Source: Candidatus Gastranaerophilales bacterium
Lineage (GTDB): Bacteria; Cyanobacteriota; Vampirovibrionia; Gastranaerophilales; Gastranaerophilaceae
NCBI GenBank assembly: GCA_910587815.1
Contig: CAJUNK010000005.1
Location: 65,484-129,483 of the forward strand
Direction: 5' to 3'
Length of the DNA: 64,000 nucleotides
Position numbers and translations under genes: made by a program. The notes beneath the pieces are model-generated. The model did no database searches. It was not told where the DNA came from and worked only from the letters and a program-made list of their open reading frames with translations. This document shows, one piece after another, positions 25,916-34,166 of this stretch. The stretch's first letter is position 1, and each line of letters opens with the position of its first letter.

Positions 25916-25933
25916 GTCCCCGCCATTATTATA
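25916..25933 (+). repeat. attR-like repeat, copy of tRNA-Asp 3' end
   Basis: GTCCCCGCCATTATTATA, identical to 8826-8843. The 14 bases before it (CGATAACGGCA and context) match the tRNA T arm only imperfectly, so the copied segment is just the acceptor end. Confidence 0.7.
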
Positions 25934-25940
25934 AAATATT

Positions 25941-25966
25941 AAAAGAGGGTTTTATCCCTCTTTTTT
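25941..25966 (+). terminator. Terminator just outside the island
   Basis: AAAAGAGGG / CCCTCTTTTTT stem with a short loop. It may be the original tRNA-Asp terminator, displaced by the insertion; both terminators are followed by TTTTTAGTAT. Confidence 0.75.
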
Positions 25967-26253
25967 AGTATATTGAACAGCCACTTTGGGTATTTTTAGC
26001 GCCTTTAATTATATTTTATGTACCATTTATGCTACGCATAATCTAGCTTGTTTACTTTGTTATTACTAAAAACATATCTTTATTTGTGCAGAATTTGTCT
26101 ATGGGTATTAAATCTGCTATTTTGTTTTTATTGTGCAAGGGCATTGTATGATTCATATTTTTTCATTATTGTTGTGAAATTATTGATAATTTTAATAATT
26201 TATTTTGTGAAAATTTGTAAAATAATTTTGGAGATAAGAATTAGTGTATTTAT

Positions 26254-27246
26254 TTATAAATACAGAATCCAATTGTAAAAATATCCAACAATGGTGAATG
26301 TTATAAACATGAAAATTATAAATCTAATGATTAGTTCCTTTTTCATGACTTTTGATATAATAATCATTTCAGGCAGCGAAAGTGCAGTAATAGCCATCAT
26401 AAAAACTAATACTGTACCTATTACCGCTCCTTTATTGATTAAAACTTGAGCGATTGGAATAATTGTTGCAGCGTCTGCATATAAAGGAATACCTGCTATA
26501 ACTGCTAATGGAACTGTATAAAAGTTGTTGTTTCCCATATATTTAATAAAAAATTCTTGTGGAACATATCCAAGTAAAAACGCACCAATAGTAACCCCTG
26601 ATAGTACAAAAAGCCATATCTTTTTTTATTAAATTTGAGGCATAAATAAAAGATTCCTGAATTTTTTCTTTTTGGGATGATATTTTGTTTTTTATTTTAG
26701 TGCAGCTACAAGAACAACAAGTCTTTTTGTCTTTTGTTGTTTTTTTGTGTAAATAATCTTGTAAATATTTTCCCCAGCCAAATTTTTGCATAATTATACC
26801 ACCTAATATACCAGTAGCTATTCCTGTAATGATATAAATAGTGGTTATTTTCCATCCAACAATTCCTGCTAATACCAAAATTGCAATTTCATTTATCATT
26901 GGTGAGGTTATTAAAAAGCTCATTCCAACACCAAAAGGGATTCCTGCTTCTGTAAAGCCTATAAAAACAGGGATGGATGAACAGGAGCAAAATGGTGTTA
27001 TTGCTCCAAAGATTGAGGCAAAAAGGTGTGCTAAAATTTTCGGTTGTTTTTCAATGAATTTTTTTAATTTTTTGCTATCTATGTAACTTCTAAAGTATGA
27101 TATGACTATAATTATTGTAAACAATAAGAATAAAATTTTTAGAATATCGTATACAAAAAAATGCAATATTTTATTTTACCAAAACTTGTTTTAGATGAAA
27201 AACCAAAAACGCCATATACTAGCCAATCTGCAAATTTTAAAAACAC
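26254..27246 (-). pseudogene. UPF0718-type permease, two frameshifts
   Basis: An eight-helix permease of the type found with ArsR regulators. The start is GTG 27246 behind AAGGAGAG (27254-27261), giving VFLKFADWLVYGVFGFSSKT. The frame then breaks near 27,170 (an extra AAAT-like insertion before LHFFVYDILKILFLLF). It continues through FGAITPFCSCSSIPVFIGF, MSFLITSPMINEIAILVLAG and the Cys-rich cytosolic loop KKTCCSCSC. A second break is at a run of seven A (26,621-26,627); with six A it would read on as IWLFVLSGVTIGAFLLGYVP and join MGNNNFYTVPLAVIAGIPLYADAAT. The cysteine signatures suggest metalloid or thiol-compound export. Either a recent pseudogene or a homopolymer sequencing error plus one real lesion. 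Confidence 0.75.
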
Positions 27247-27274
27247 TATTATTCTCTCCTTGATTTTTTAAAAA

Positions 27275-27296
27275 GATATGCCATAATTGGAATATC
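27275..27296. promoter_or_regulatory. ArsR operator, copy 1
   Basis: Perfect dyad GATATGCCA-taat-TGGAATATC apart from the G/A pair flanking the centre arms. It lies in the divergent promoter region between permease and regulator. Confidence 0.75.
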
Positions 27297-27309
27297 TTTT
27301 TAAATTTAT

Positions 27310-27331
27310 GATATGCCATTAATGGAATATC
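27310..27331. promoter_or_regulatory. ArsR operator, copy 2
   Basis: GATATGCCA-ttaa-TGGAATATC, same half-sites as copy 1, centre 35 bp away (over three helical turns). Ends 13 bases before the regulator start, so bound repressor would block its own gene. Confidence 0.75.
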
Positions 27332-27344
27332 GTCAAAGGGTAAG

Positions 27345-27623
27345 ATGATAGAAGATAAAAATAAAAAAAGATTAGAAGTTTTTAAAGTGCTGTCAAATCA
27401 TACAAGGCTTGATATTATTGATTTGTTGTTTGATGGAGAAAAATGCGTTTGTGAAATTATCAAAGAATTGCAAAAATATGAACAATCACATATTTCTAAA
27501 AGCCTGCAAAAATTGAAGTCTGTGGGATTAATTAAAGACAGAAAAGCAGGCTCTAATGTTTTTTATTCTTTGAATTTTTCTTGTGTGAAGAATCTTTTTG
27601 AATGCATTGATAAATTTTTATAA
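27345..27623 (+). CDS. ArsR/SmtB-family metal- or metalloid-sensing repressor
   Basis: 92-residue winged-helix dimeric repressor: VFKVLSNHTRLDIIDLLFDGEKCVCEIIKELQKYEQSHISKSLQKLKSVGLIKDRKAGSNVFYSL. The CVC motif just before the recognition helix is the ArsR alpha-3 metal-binding site (ELCVCDL in the prototype), so it probably binds As(III)/Sb(III) or a similar soft ligand. AAAGGG precedes the ATG. Two dyads directly upstream are its likely operators and would co-control the divergent permease. 19 bases separate it from the DUF1848 gene, one operon. Confidence 0.9.
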   Translation: MIEDKNKKRLEVFKVLSNHTRLDIIDLLFDGEKCVCEIIKELQKYEQSHISKSLQKLKSVGLIKDRKAGSNVFYSLNFSCVKNLFECIDKFL

Positions 27624-27642
27624 GTAAGGATATTTTTGTAAA

Positions 27643-28578
27643 ATGATTTTAAATACAGGTGGAAGAACAGATACTGTTCAATATTATAGTAAATGGTTAT
27701 TGAATAGGTTTAAAGAAGGTTTTGTTTATTCAAGAAATCCTTTTTATCCAAATAAGGTTACACGATATGAACTTATCCCTAAAAAGATTGATTGTGTTGT
27801 ATTTTGTTCAAAAAATTATGCACCTATATTGGATAGATTAAATGAAATAACTGATAAATTTAACACATATTTTTATTACACAATAACGGCATATAGAAAG
27901 GATATAGAGCCTGGGGTACCTGATATTCAAAAAAGCATTGAAACACTTTTTAAATTAGAAGAAATTGTTGGATTTAAAAGGATAGCCTGGCGGTATGACC
28001 CGGTTTTATTAACTGAAAAATATACGATAGATTATCATTTAAAAACATTTAATTATATGGCAGAACAATTGAACGGACATATTGATCGTTGCATTTTTAG
28101 TTTTGTTGAAATGTATAAAAAACTTAAACATAACATGCCTGAAATTTTGCTTTTAACAAAGGAAGACAGAGAAATTTTAGCCAAAGGTTTGGGGGATATT
28201 GCAGGAAGATATGGAATTTATCTTCAAACATGTGCAGAAGCGCAGAATTTTGAAAAATATGGCATACATAAATCCGGGTGTATGACATTAGATATTTTGG
28301 GCATGGCAAATGATGTAAAATTTAGGAATTTAAAACATAAAGGAATGAGGAAAAACTGTAACTGTATTGAATCAAGGGATATTGGGGCGTATGATACCTG
28401 CCCAAACGGGTGCAGATATTGTTATGCAAATTCTTCCCCAAAGAAGGCTTTAGAAAATTTTAAGCTGCATGATGAAAATTCGCCTATTTTATTAGGTGAA
28501 ATCAAAGAAGGTGATATTATTCAAACGGGAAATCAAAAAAGTTTTCTTGAATTTAATAAAAATTTAAGGTTGTTTTAA
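27643..28578 (+). CDS. DUF1848 family protein
   Basis: 311 residues with the family opening MILNTGGRTDTVQYYSKWLLNRFKEGFVYSRNPF, SRNP being diagnostic. The central part has VVFCSKNYAPILDRL and FKRIAWRYDPVLLTEKY, and the C-terminal cysteine cluster reads CNCIESRDIGAYDTCPNGCRYCYAN. The CxxxCxYCYA pattern resembles radical-SAM or Fe-S-binding arrangements, and a TIM-barrel-like body is likely. The function of DUF1848 is unknown. Co-transcription with an ArsR sensor and proximity to a Cys-rich permease suggests a role in handling the sensed compound; this is inference. Confidence 0.85.
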   Translation: MILNTGGRTDTVQYYSKWLLNRFKEGFVYSRNPFYPNKVTRYELIPKKIDCVVFCSKNYAPILDRLNEITDKFNTYFYYTITAYRKDIEPGVPDIQKSIETLFKLEEIVGFKRIAWRYDPVLLTEKYTIDYHLKTFNYMAEQLNGHIDRCIFSFVEMYKKLKHNMPEILLLTKEDREILAKGLGDIAGRYGIYLQTCAEAQNFEKYGIHKSGCMTLDILGMANDVKFRNLKHKGMRKNCNCIESRDIGAYDTCPNGCRYCYANSSPKKALENFKLHDENSPILLGEIKEGDIIQTGNQKSFLEFNKNLRLF

Positions 28579-28593
28579 ATAAATATTATAATT

Positions 28594-28618
28594 GCAGAGC
28601 ACCAAAATAGTGCTCTGC
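28594..28618. terminator. Hairpin between convergent genes
   Basis: GCAGAGCAC / GTGCTCTGC, perfect 9-bp stem, 7-base loop, between two convergent genes. The T run is poor on both sides. Confidence 0.55.
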
Positions 28619-28629
28619 ATATATTAAAG

Positions 28630-29193
28630 TTATCCTAAATAATGCAAAACTTTACCGCAATCAACAACAATATCGTCATGTAATTCAAAAATGTGTTCTT
28701 CGCCATTTTCAAGTTTTACAATAGGTCTTCTTTTTGAATGGTATGTGCCTTCTGTCCGGTCGTTAAGTTCTAAAGCAGGTTCTTTATCTGAATAATATAT
28801 ATCATCTTCCAATTCATCTGTTGTTCCTAATACATTTTTGGTTGCAATCATGCGACCTTCAACAAAATCTACAGCAACCTTTTTTCCGTTTTCTAATTTT
28901 AAGAATGGAATGTCATATCTTAAATCCAAATGATTGTTTTCTCCATCCATTTTTTGAACAGATTTTATTAATGCTTCTGCTTTTTGTGATGGAATGTTTG
29001 GATTTATAAAACTATCTGAATGGTTGCCATTGTCGTCAGTGTAATATTCAATCCAAGGGTATTTGTTTTTTGAGCCGCCATGCGAGCTTCTGAAATACCA
29101 AGCATCAAAAGTCTGCTTGTCTGAAATTGTTACTTTTCCGCCTTGAAATGAAGGATTTTTTGGCATAAAAGAGCCGATGCTATTGATTTGCAT
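28630..29193 (-). CDS. Hypothetical protein with internal repeats, PSFQG motif
   Basis: 187 residues, no signal peptide or membrane segment. Two related blocks of about 50 residues can be seen: IPFLKLENGKKVAVDFVEGRMIATKNVLGTTDELEDD and RPIVKLENGEEHIFELHDDIVVDCGKVLHYLG, both 'xx-L-ENG-(K/E)...D'. The N-terminus has SFMPKNPSFQGGKV; the same PSFQG occurs at the N-terminus of the unrelated 42,195 protein. A decayed paralogue lies at 5,691-6,250. Lineage-specific protein, function unknown. Confidence 0.7.
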   Translation of the reverse strand: MQINSIGSFMPKNPSFQGGKVTISDKQTFDAWYFRSSHGGSKNKYPWIEYYTDDNGNHSDSFINPNIPSQKAEALIKSVQKMDGENNHLDLRYDIPFLKLENGKKVAVDFVEGRMIATKNVLGTTDELEDDIYYSDKEPALELNDRTEGTYHSKRRPIVKLENGEEHIFELHDDIVVDCGKVLHYLG

Positions 29194-29272
29194 AATATGT
29201 GTATTCCTTTCTCTCTTTTAAACAATAATAAAAAACGGGTGAATTTAATTTTTTGCGCTCATGTTTTTTATT

Positions 29273-29926
29273 TTATTCCGTTGGCAGGTCCACAAAGAAA
29301 CAGATTTTGTTTTTATTTTTTGTGTGGTTTATTTTTCCATTCAATCTTAATAGTGCTTCATTTATAATTTGATGCCCAAAACCTGTAGTTTTTTTGCTAT
29401 CAGGATTTAAGTGATTTGTAATACAGATAGAAACCTTTCTTTTAAGCTTTGTTGCTTCAATTTTGATTTCCTCACCATTTGGAGAATATTTTACAGCATT
29501 TGTAAAAAGGTTTAGAAAAATTTGCCTTATCATTTGTTTATCACTATATATTGGAATATTATCAGAACTTGTAATGAGGTTGATTTTTAAATTTTTTTCA
29601 ATTATTAGAAATCTAAGTGCCACTATTTCTTCATTGATTATGTTTACGATATTAAAAAATTCATACTGTAAATTATATTTACCTGTTTTGAAAGAATAAT
29701 GTTCCATAAGATTTTCTATATATTCTAAATTGTGCCTGTTTACTGTGTAGATTTCATTTAAAATATCTTTTAGAGGTTCATTTTTTATGTTTATATTTTC
29801 AAGCGCTATATTTATGCCTACAATTGGGGATTTTATGTCATGAACAATGTTTAAAAGAAATTCTTCATTTTTTTCTTCTGTGCTTTTCATGGTTTTATTT
29901 ATATATGGTTTTTGGCTCTTTTTCAT
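29273..29926 (-). CDS. Orphan sensor histidine kinase, cytosolic
   Basis: 217 residues. HisKA H-box LLNIVHDIKSPIVG with phospho-acceptor His29, dimerisation helices, then HATPase_c with N-box IFLNLFTNAVKYSPNG and a G-box reduced to KTTGFGHQIINEAL. No transmembrane segment or sensory domain, and no response regulator adjacent, so the input must come by protein contact. Low-GC like its neighbours. Divergent from pgi. Confidence 0.88.
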   Translation of the reverse strand: MKKSQKPYINKTMKSTEEKNEEFLLNIVHDIKSPIVGINIALENINIKNEPLKDILNEIYTVNRHNLEYIENLMEHYSFKTGKYNLQYEFFNIVNIINEEIVALRFLIIEKNLKINLITSSDNIPIYSDKQMIRQIFLNLFTNAVKYSPNGEEIKIEATKLKRKVSICITNHLNPDSKKTTGFGHQIINEALLRLNGKINHTKNKNKICFFVDLPTE

Positions 29927-29960
29927 TATCCTTTTTGGCTAATTTATTTTACCTTTACTA

Positions 29961-29988
29961 TTTACATATAATTGTGATTGGGTACAAT
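29961..29988 (+). promoter_or_regulatory. Promoter of pgi
   Basis: TTTACA (29961-29966), 16-base spacer, TACAAT (29983-29988). Each hexamer has 5 of 6 consensus bases. 32 bases ahead of the pgi start. Confidence 0.65.
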
Positions 29989-30020
29989 AAAAGTAATGTG
30001 ATAGTATTTTGAGGATTAAA

Positions 30021-31406
30021 ATGATTAAACTTAATTACAAGAATGTTACAGAACAAGTTATTGGGGCTGAATACGGTCTAGATATTCAAAAAGAATTTTT
30101 AGAATATGCTCCAAAGATTGAATCCATTATTAAGGAATTAAATTCTAGAAAAGATAAGCCAGGGCAATGGCTTCAATGGATGAATCTTGGCTATAACGAA
30201 GAAACTGTTTGGTATGTAAAAGAATATGCTGCAATGGTGGAAGGACGTTTTGATAATATTCTTGTGCTTGGTATTGGTGGTTCTGCATTAGGTGGTATTG
30301 CTGTAACAGAAGCGCTTTTAAAGCCTTATTGGAATTTATTAACCCCTGAGCAAAGAGGCAACATGCCAAGGATATTTTTCCTTGATAATATTGATCCTGA
30401 TCAAATTAATGCGCTTTTAAATATGCTTGATTTAAGCCGCACGCTTGTTAATGTAATCACAAAATCGGGCTCTACAGCAGAAACAATGAGCCAGTTTATG
30501 ATTATTAAAGACAGAATGCAGAAGCTTTTAGGGGATAATTATAGAAAAAATATTGTTGCAACTACAGATAAACAATCTGGCATTTTAAGACAGATTGCAA
30601 ATGAAGAAGGATATAAAACATTTGTTGTGCCTGATGATGTTGGCGGCAGATTTTCAGTGTTTTCAGCAGTCGGCCTTGTGCCTTTTGCCCTTGTAGGTAT
30701 TGATATTGATGAAATTGTTGAAGGTGTTAAAACTATGGATTTAGCACTGAAAAACACAGATATCTTCAAAAATATTGCAGCGCAAAATGCCTTAATTCAT
30801 TATTTAATGGATACAAAAAAAGGACATTATTTATCTGTTATGATGCCGTATTCAAGCAGATTAAAATATGTTTCAGATTGGTATGTTCAACTTTGGGCAG
30901 AATCTTTGGGTAAAGAAGTTGACAATGACGGCAATAAAGTGAATGTTGGCCCTACACCTATCAAAGCATTGGGCGCAACAGACCAGCATTCTCAAATTCA
31001 ACTTTATAATGAAGGAAAGCATGATAAAATTATTAACTTTATCCGTGTGGAAGAATTTGATACAAATCTTGAAATTCCAAAAATCTTTGAATGTACAGGG
31101 GTGAATTACCTTGGTGGAAAGACTATTAATGAATTAATTAATGCTGAAGCTGATTCTACAGCAGTTGCATTAGCTGATTTTAAACGTCCGAACTTAACAA
31201 TTTCACTTCCAAAAGTAAATGCATATTATTTAGCGCAATTGTTCTATATGCTTGAAGTGCAGACTGCAATTGCAGGTGAATTATACAATATTAATACATT
31301 TAACCAGCCTGGTGTAGAACAAGCGAAAAATTACACATACGCCCTTATGGGAAGGTCTGGTTATGAAGAATCTAAGGAAGAATTAACTTCTAAGATTGGA
31401 AGATAA
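30021..31406 (+). CDS. pgi: Glucose-6-phosphate isomerase
   Basis: Interconverts glucose-6-phosphate and fructose-6-phosphate in glycolysis. 461 residues from ATG 30021 (GAGGA at 30011-30015; TTG 30009 rejected), the shorter bacterial type. SIS sugar-phosphate motifs: VLGIGGSALGG, ITKSGSTAETMSQF, DDVGGRFSVFSAVGLVP (PGI signature 1 region), QLWAESLGKEVD, GATDQHSQIQLY with the catalytic His, and a C-terminal NTFNQPGVEQAKNYTYAL (signature 2 with conserved Lys). Monocistronic, with its own promoter and terminator. Confidence 0.97.
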   Translation: MIKLNYKNVTEQVIGAEYGLDIQKEFLEYAPKIESIIKELNSRKDKPGQWLQWMNLGYNEETVWYVKEYAAMVEGRFDNILVLGIGGSALGGIAVTEALLKPYWNLLTPEQRGNMPRIFFLDNIDPDQINALLNMLDLSRTLVNVITKSGSTAETMSQFMIIKDRMQKLLGDNYRKNIVATTDKQSGILRQIANEEGYKTFVVPDDVGGRFSVFSAVGLVPFALVGIDIDEIVEGVKTMDLALKNTDIFKNIAAQNALIHYLMDTKKGHYLSVMMPYSSRLKYVSDWYVQLWAESLGKEVDNDGNKVNVGPTPIKALGATDQHSQIQLYNEGKHDKIINFIRVEEFDTNLEIPKIFECTGVNYLGGKTINELINAEADSTAVALADFKRPNLTISLPKVNAYYLAQLFYMLEVQTAIAGELYNINTFNQPGVEQAKNYTYALMGRSGYEESKEELTSKIGR

Positions 31407-31429
31407 TCCAGAATTTTAACAGATATTTT

Positions 31430-31470
31430 AAAAGCCCTGCTGAAAAATAAAAAAGCGGGGCTTTTGTTTT
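31430..31470 (+). terminator. Terminator of pgi
   Basis: AAAAGCCCTGC / GCGGGGCTTTT stem followed by GTTTT. Confidence 0.85.
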
Positions 31471-31665
31471 AAATCTTTTTTGAAGCAATCTTTTATTACA
31501 CGGTATAGGGTGCTTATTTCTATGATGATGGATAAAAATATTATCAATAAAGATACAATCCAGATATATCAAGGCTTTTGCTTTTTTATCTTGGAGATTT
31601 TTAACTAAATGTTTCAGAAAATTGTAGTCCAAGTCCTATATTATATTTTTCCTGTTTTGTGAGTA

Positions 31666-32400
31666 TTATAGCCTTTGTATAAATGCCATATTCAGTTTAG
31701 TATATAGTTCAATTAAAGCAGGGGTAAGGATTGCAGTTAAAATTGCAACTATAGTAAGTGCTACGGTTGATATTGCAACCTGTCTGAATTCTTTGCGTTC
31801 TGCAAGGCTTGATGTGCCCATAACATGGCTTGATGCGCCGATAGATAAGCCTATTGCAACATCATTATCTATCTTGAATAGTTTTAAAATTCTTCTGCCA
31901 AATAATGCTCCTAAAATTCCTGTAATTATAACTGCACAGGCGGTAAGTTCCGGTATGCCGCCGATTGTTTTTGAAATTTCAACTGCAATAGGTGTAGTTA
32001 CTGATTTTGGAAGCATTGAAATTATAATGGATAATTTTGTGTGGAAAAATTTTCCAAGAAATGCCACAGATACTATTGCAATGCATGTTGCAAATAAAAA
32101 GCCGAAATATATTGCACGTTTGTTTTGGGTTAGAATTTCTTTGTTTTTAATTAAAGGGTAGGCAAGTGCTATGGTTGCGGGCCCTAGAAGGTATGTTATG
32201 TATTTTGCACCTGAATTATATTCAAAAAAACTTATATTGAATATTTTTAAAAGAAAAATTATTATAAGACTTGTTAAGATTATCGGCGGGAGTTTTTTTA
32301 AATATTTAAAACGTGTAATGGTGCGCGAAATGTAGAATATTACAAATGTTAAGGCAAAATATAAAATTTTATGCACCCAAATGCTAATTATGCTAAACAT
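31666..32400 (-). CDS. lrgB: LrgB/CidB-family inner-membrane protein
   Basis: 244 residues with about seven hydrophobic helices. LrgB features: YLLGPATIALAYPLIKN, MLPKSVTTPIAVEIS, GGIPELTACAVIITGILGALFG and GLSIGASSHVMGTSSLAE. The LrgA/B pair is a holin/antiholin-like system later tied to pyruvate or glycolate export and to controlled lysis. Its start overlaps lrgA by 8 bases. Last gene of a four-gene minus-strand operon. Confidence 0.92.
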   Translation of the reverse strand: MFSIISIWVHKILYFALTFVIFYISRTITRFKYLKKLPPIILTSLIIIFLLKIFNISFFEYNSGAKYITYLLGPATIALAYPLIKNKEILTQNKRAIYFGFLFATCIAIVSVAFLGKFFHTKLSIIISMLPKSVTTPIAVEISKTIGGIPELTACAVIITGILGALFGRRILKLFKIDNDVAIGLSIGASSHVMGTSSLAERKEFRQVAISTVALTIVAILTAILTPALIELYTKLNMAFIQRL

Positions 32401-32785
32401 CTTTTTTACCTGTCCATTCCATTACTTTGTCTACAAAAATTGCAGTCATAATCATAGTTATAAAAGTGCCAAGTACGATAATAGCTAAAATTCCAAGCAA
32501 ATTTTGTTCTATTAAATTGTAATAAACGGTAATGCCCACCAATAATGGCACAAAAAGAGCGGGCAAAATTGATATCATAATACTGCAAATATCTTTCACT
32601 AAATGCATTGGAATAATTTTAAAATTTAAAAGCAAGGCAAAAATTATCATTCCAAAAATTGTGGGTGGAAAATTTATGTTTAAAATGTGCAAAATTTTTT
32701 CTGAAATGAATTGAAGTGCAATTAAAATTAAAAACCCTGCAATAATTCTAAATGTTTTTATCAGCCTAATATTTGATGCCTTCAT
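32393..32785 (-). CDS. lrgA: LrgA/CidA-family membrane protein
   Basis: 130 residues with four hydrophobic helices: IAGFLILIALQFISEKILHI, PTIFGMIIFALLLNF, ISILPALFVPLLVGITVYY and ILAIIVLGTFITMIMTAIFVDKVM. This is the compact holin-like CidA/LrgA pattern. Start overlaps the miaB stop by 4 bases, stop overlaps lrgB by 8, so LrgA and LrgB are coupled as elsewhere. The linkage to miaB is not a usual one. Confidence 0.92.
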   Translation of the reverse strand: MKASNIRLIKTFRIIAGFLILIALQFISEKILHILNINFPPTIFGMIIFALLLNFKIIPMHLVKDICSIMISILPALFVPLLVGITVYYNLIEQNLLGILAIIVLGTFITMIMTAIFVDKVMEWTGKKDV

Positions 32786-34164
32786 TTTATTTCTTCGCCT
32801 TTAAGGCACCAGGTGAGTGCTTCTTTAATTTGAACGTTTATAAAATCACCTATTTGTGCAGTTTGAGATTCAAAATGGACAACTTTATTATTTCTGCTTC
32901 TGCCTTCTACAATTCTTTTATTTTCATTTTTTTCATCATCTTCTTTAATTTTTTCAACTAAAACTTCATAAGTTTTGCCGATTGAATTTATATTTGATTT
33001 TTTAGATGCTTCTTTTACAGTGTCATTTAATATTGCAAGACGCCTTTTTTTCTCGTTTTTATCAATAAATTTATCTGTCATTTTTCCTGCTGGGGTTATT
33101 GGGCGCGGGGAATAGCTTGCTGTGTTTGAATAATCAAGATTAAGTTCTTTTATAGCACTTATTGTATCCTTGAATTCATCTTCTGTTTCTGATGGAAAAC
33201 CTGCAATAAAATCTGATGTTATTGTGACATCTTTTATCTCTTTGCGGATTTTATTTACAATTTCAGAATATTGGGCTCTATTGTATCTTCTGTTCATTGT
33301 TTTTAAAATTCTGTCGTTTCCACTTTGCATCGGAATATGAAAACATTCACAAATTTTTTTAGCATTTTTTACGGTTTCAACAACTTCATCTGTAATGTCA
33401 GTTGGGTATGATGTTGTAAACCTTATTCTGAAATTTCCATCAAGCTTGTCTAATTCTGCTAAAAGTTTTGCAAATGTTGGTTTTCCATATTTTGGGTCAT
33501 CAGGTAGATTTTTGCCATAACTATCCACATTTTGCCCCAGCAATGTTATTTCTTTGTAGCCTTCTTTTATTATTTTTTTTGCTTCATTTAATATTGTTTC
33601 AATATCCCGGCTGCGTTCTCTTCCTCTTGTGTATGGAACTATACAATATGTGCAGAAATTATTGCAGCCTTCCATAATTGGAAGCCAGGCATTTATTCCT
33701 TTAGAACGTATTATGTCAAATTCCTTTTCAGGGGTTGCAATATCTCTTATGGCGCAAATTCTATTTTTTATGCCATCGGGATTTTCTTTTTCAAGGTCTT
33801 TAATTAATTCGGGAAGCTCGTAAATATTATGTGTTCCAAAAACTAAATCTATGTATGAAAATTTTTTTAAAAGATTTTCTTTTTCCTGCTGAGCCACACA
33901 CCCGCATATTCCAATCCTTAAATTAGGGTTTGATTCTTTCATTTTTCCCCAAACTCCAAGCTTTGAATATGCTTTATCTTCAGATAATTTTCTAATAGAG
34001 CATGTATTTACAATGACTAAATCTGCCTTTTCTTCTTCTGATTTTTGATAGCCAAAATGGGACAAAATGCCAAGAATTCTTTCTGTATCAGATTTATTCA
34101 TTTGGCAGCCCAAAGTTTCTATATATACGTTTTTTAAAGCATTTTTTGTTAGAGTATTCATCAA
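32782..34164 (-). CDS. miaB: tRNA (N6-isopentenyladenosine-37-C2)-methylthiotransferase
   Basis: Radical-SAM enzyme that adds the methylthio group to i6A37 of tRNAs reading UNN codons. Three domains are seen in order: the N-terminal UPF0004 domain with YIETLGCQMNKSDTE, NTCSIRKLSEDKAYSKLG and GICGCVAQQ (three cluster cysteines); the radical-SAM domain with CNNFCTYCIVPYTRGRE (CxxxCxxC); and a C-terminal TRAM domain ending in VQIKEAL. 460 residues, typical. MMN at the start gives two possible ATGs. It is 2 bases after the upstream gene's stop. Confidence 0.97.
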   Translation of the reverse strand: MMNTLTKNALKNVYIETLGCQMNKSDTERILGILSHFGYQKSEEEKADLVIVNTCSIRKLSEDKAYSKLGVWGKMKESNPNLRIGICGCVAQQEKENLLKKFSYIDLVFGTHNIYELPELIKDLEKENPDGIKNRICAIRDIATPEKEFDIIRSKGINAWLPIMEGCNNFCTYCIVPYTRGRERSRDIETILNEAKKIIKEGYKEITLLGQNVDSYGKNLPDDPKYGKPTFAKLLAELDKLDGNFRIRFTTSYPTDITDEVVETVKNAKKICECFHIPMQSGNDRILKTMNRRYNRAQYSEIVNKIRKEIKDVTITSDFIAGFPSETEDEFKDTISAIKELNLDYSNTASYSPRPITPAGKMTDKFIDKNEKKRRLAILNDTVKEASKKSNINSIGKTYEVLVEKIKEDDEKNENKRIVEGRSRNNKVVHFESQTAQIGDFINVQIKEALTWCLKGEEIK

Positions 34165-34166
34165 TT

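Larger units (their letters stand above)
8826..25933. mobile_element. 17-kb genomic island at tRNA-Asp, with Mu-like transposition genes and defence cargo
   Basis: The two borders share GTCCCCGCCATTATTATA (8826-8843 and 25,916-25,933), the 3' end of tRNA-Asp plus flank. Between them lie a PLD-like protein, a Mor-like regulator, MuA- and MuB-like genes, an unknown third gene, AbiH, a six-gene type I R-M/unknown region and TrlF. No housekeeping gene is inside. Duplicated tRNA 3' ends normally come from tyrosine-recombinase integration, yet no integrase gene is inside; the only transposase is DDE-type. The Mu-like unit (from about 8.9 kb to at least 14.6 kb) may therefore be nested in, or have replaced the integrase of, an older tRNA-targeted island. 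I could not find its right end. Confidence 0.65.
25741..26253. other. Island right border, no gene
   Basis: About 510 bases without a supported gene. 25,741-25,915 is a mixed AT- and GC-rich stretch ending in CCTACGATAACGGCA and then the attR-like repeat, which together look like a worn copy of a tRNA-Asp T arm and acceptor. After the terminator, 25,970-26,253 is AT-rich; its only long frame (26,048-26,278) encodes a low-complexity hydrophobic string without a ribosome-binding site and is not called. Confidence 0.5.

Noticed and set aside
26048..26278. 76-codon hydrophobic plus-strand frame
   Set aside because: Low-complexity, no ribosome-binding site, overlaps the permease end on the other strand.
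31471..31665. 28-codon frame MMMDKNIINKD... behind pgi
   Set aside because: No ribosome-binding site and no support; treated as non-coding.
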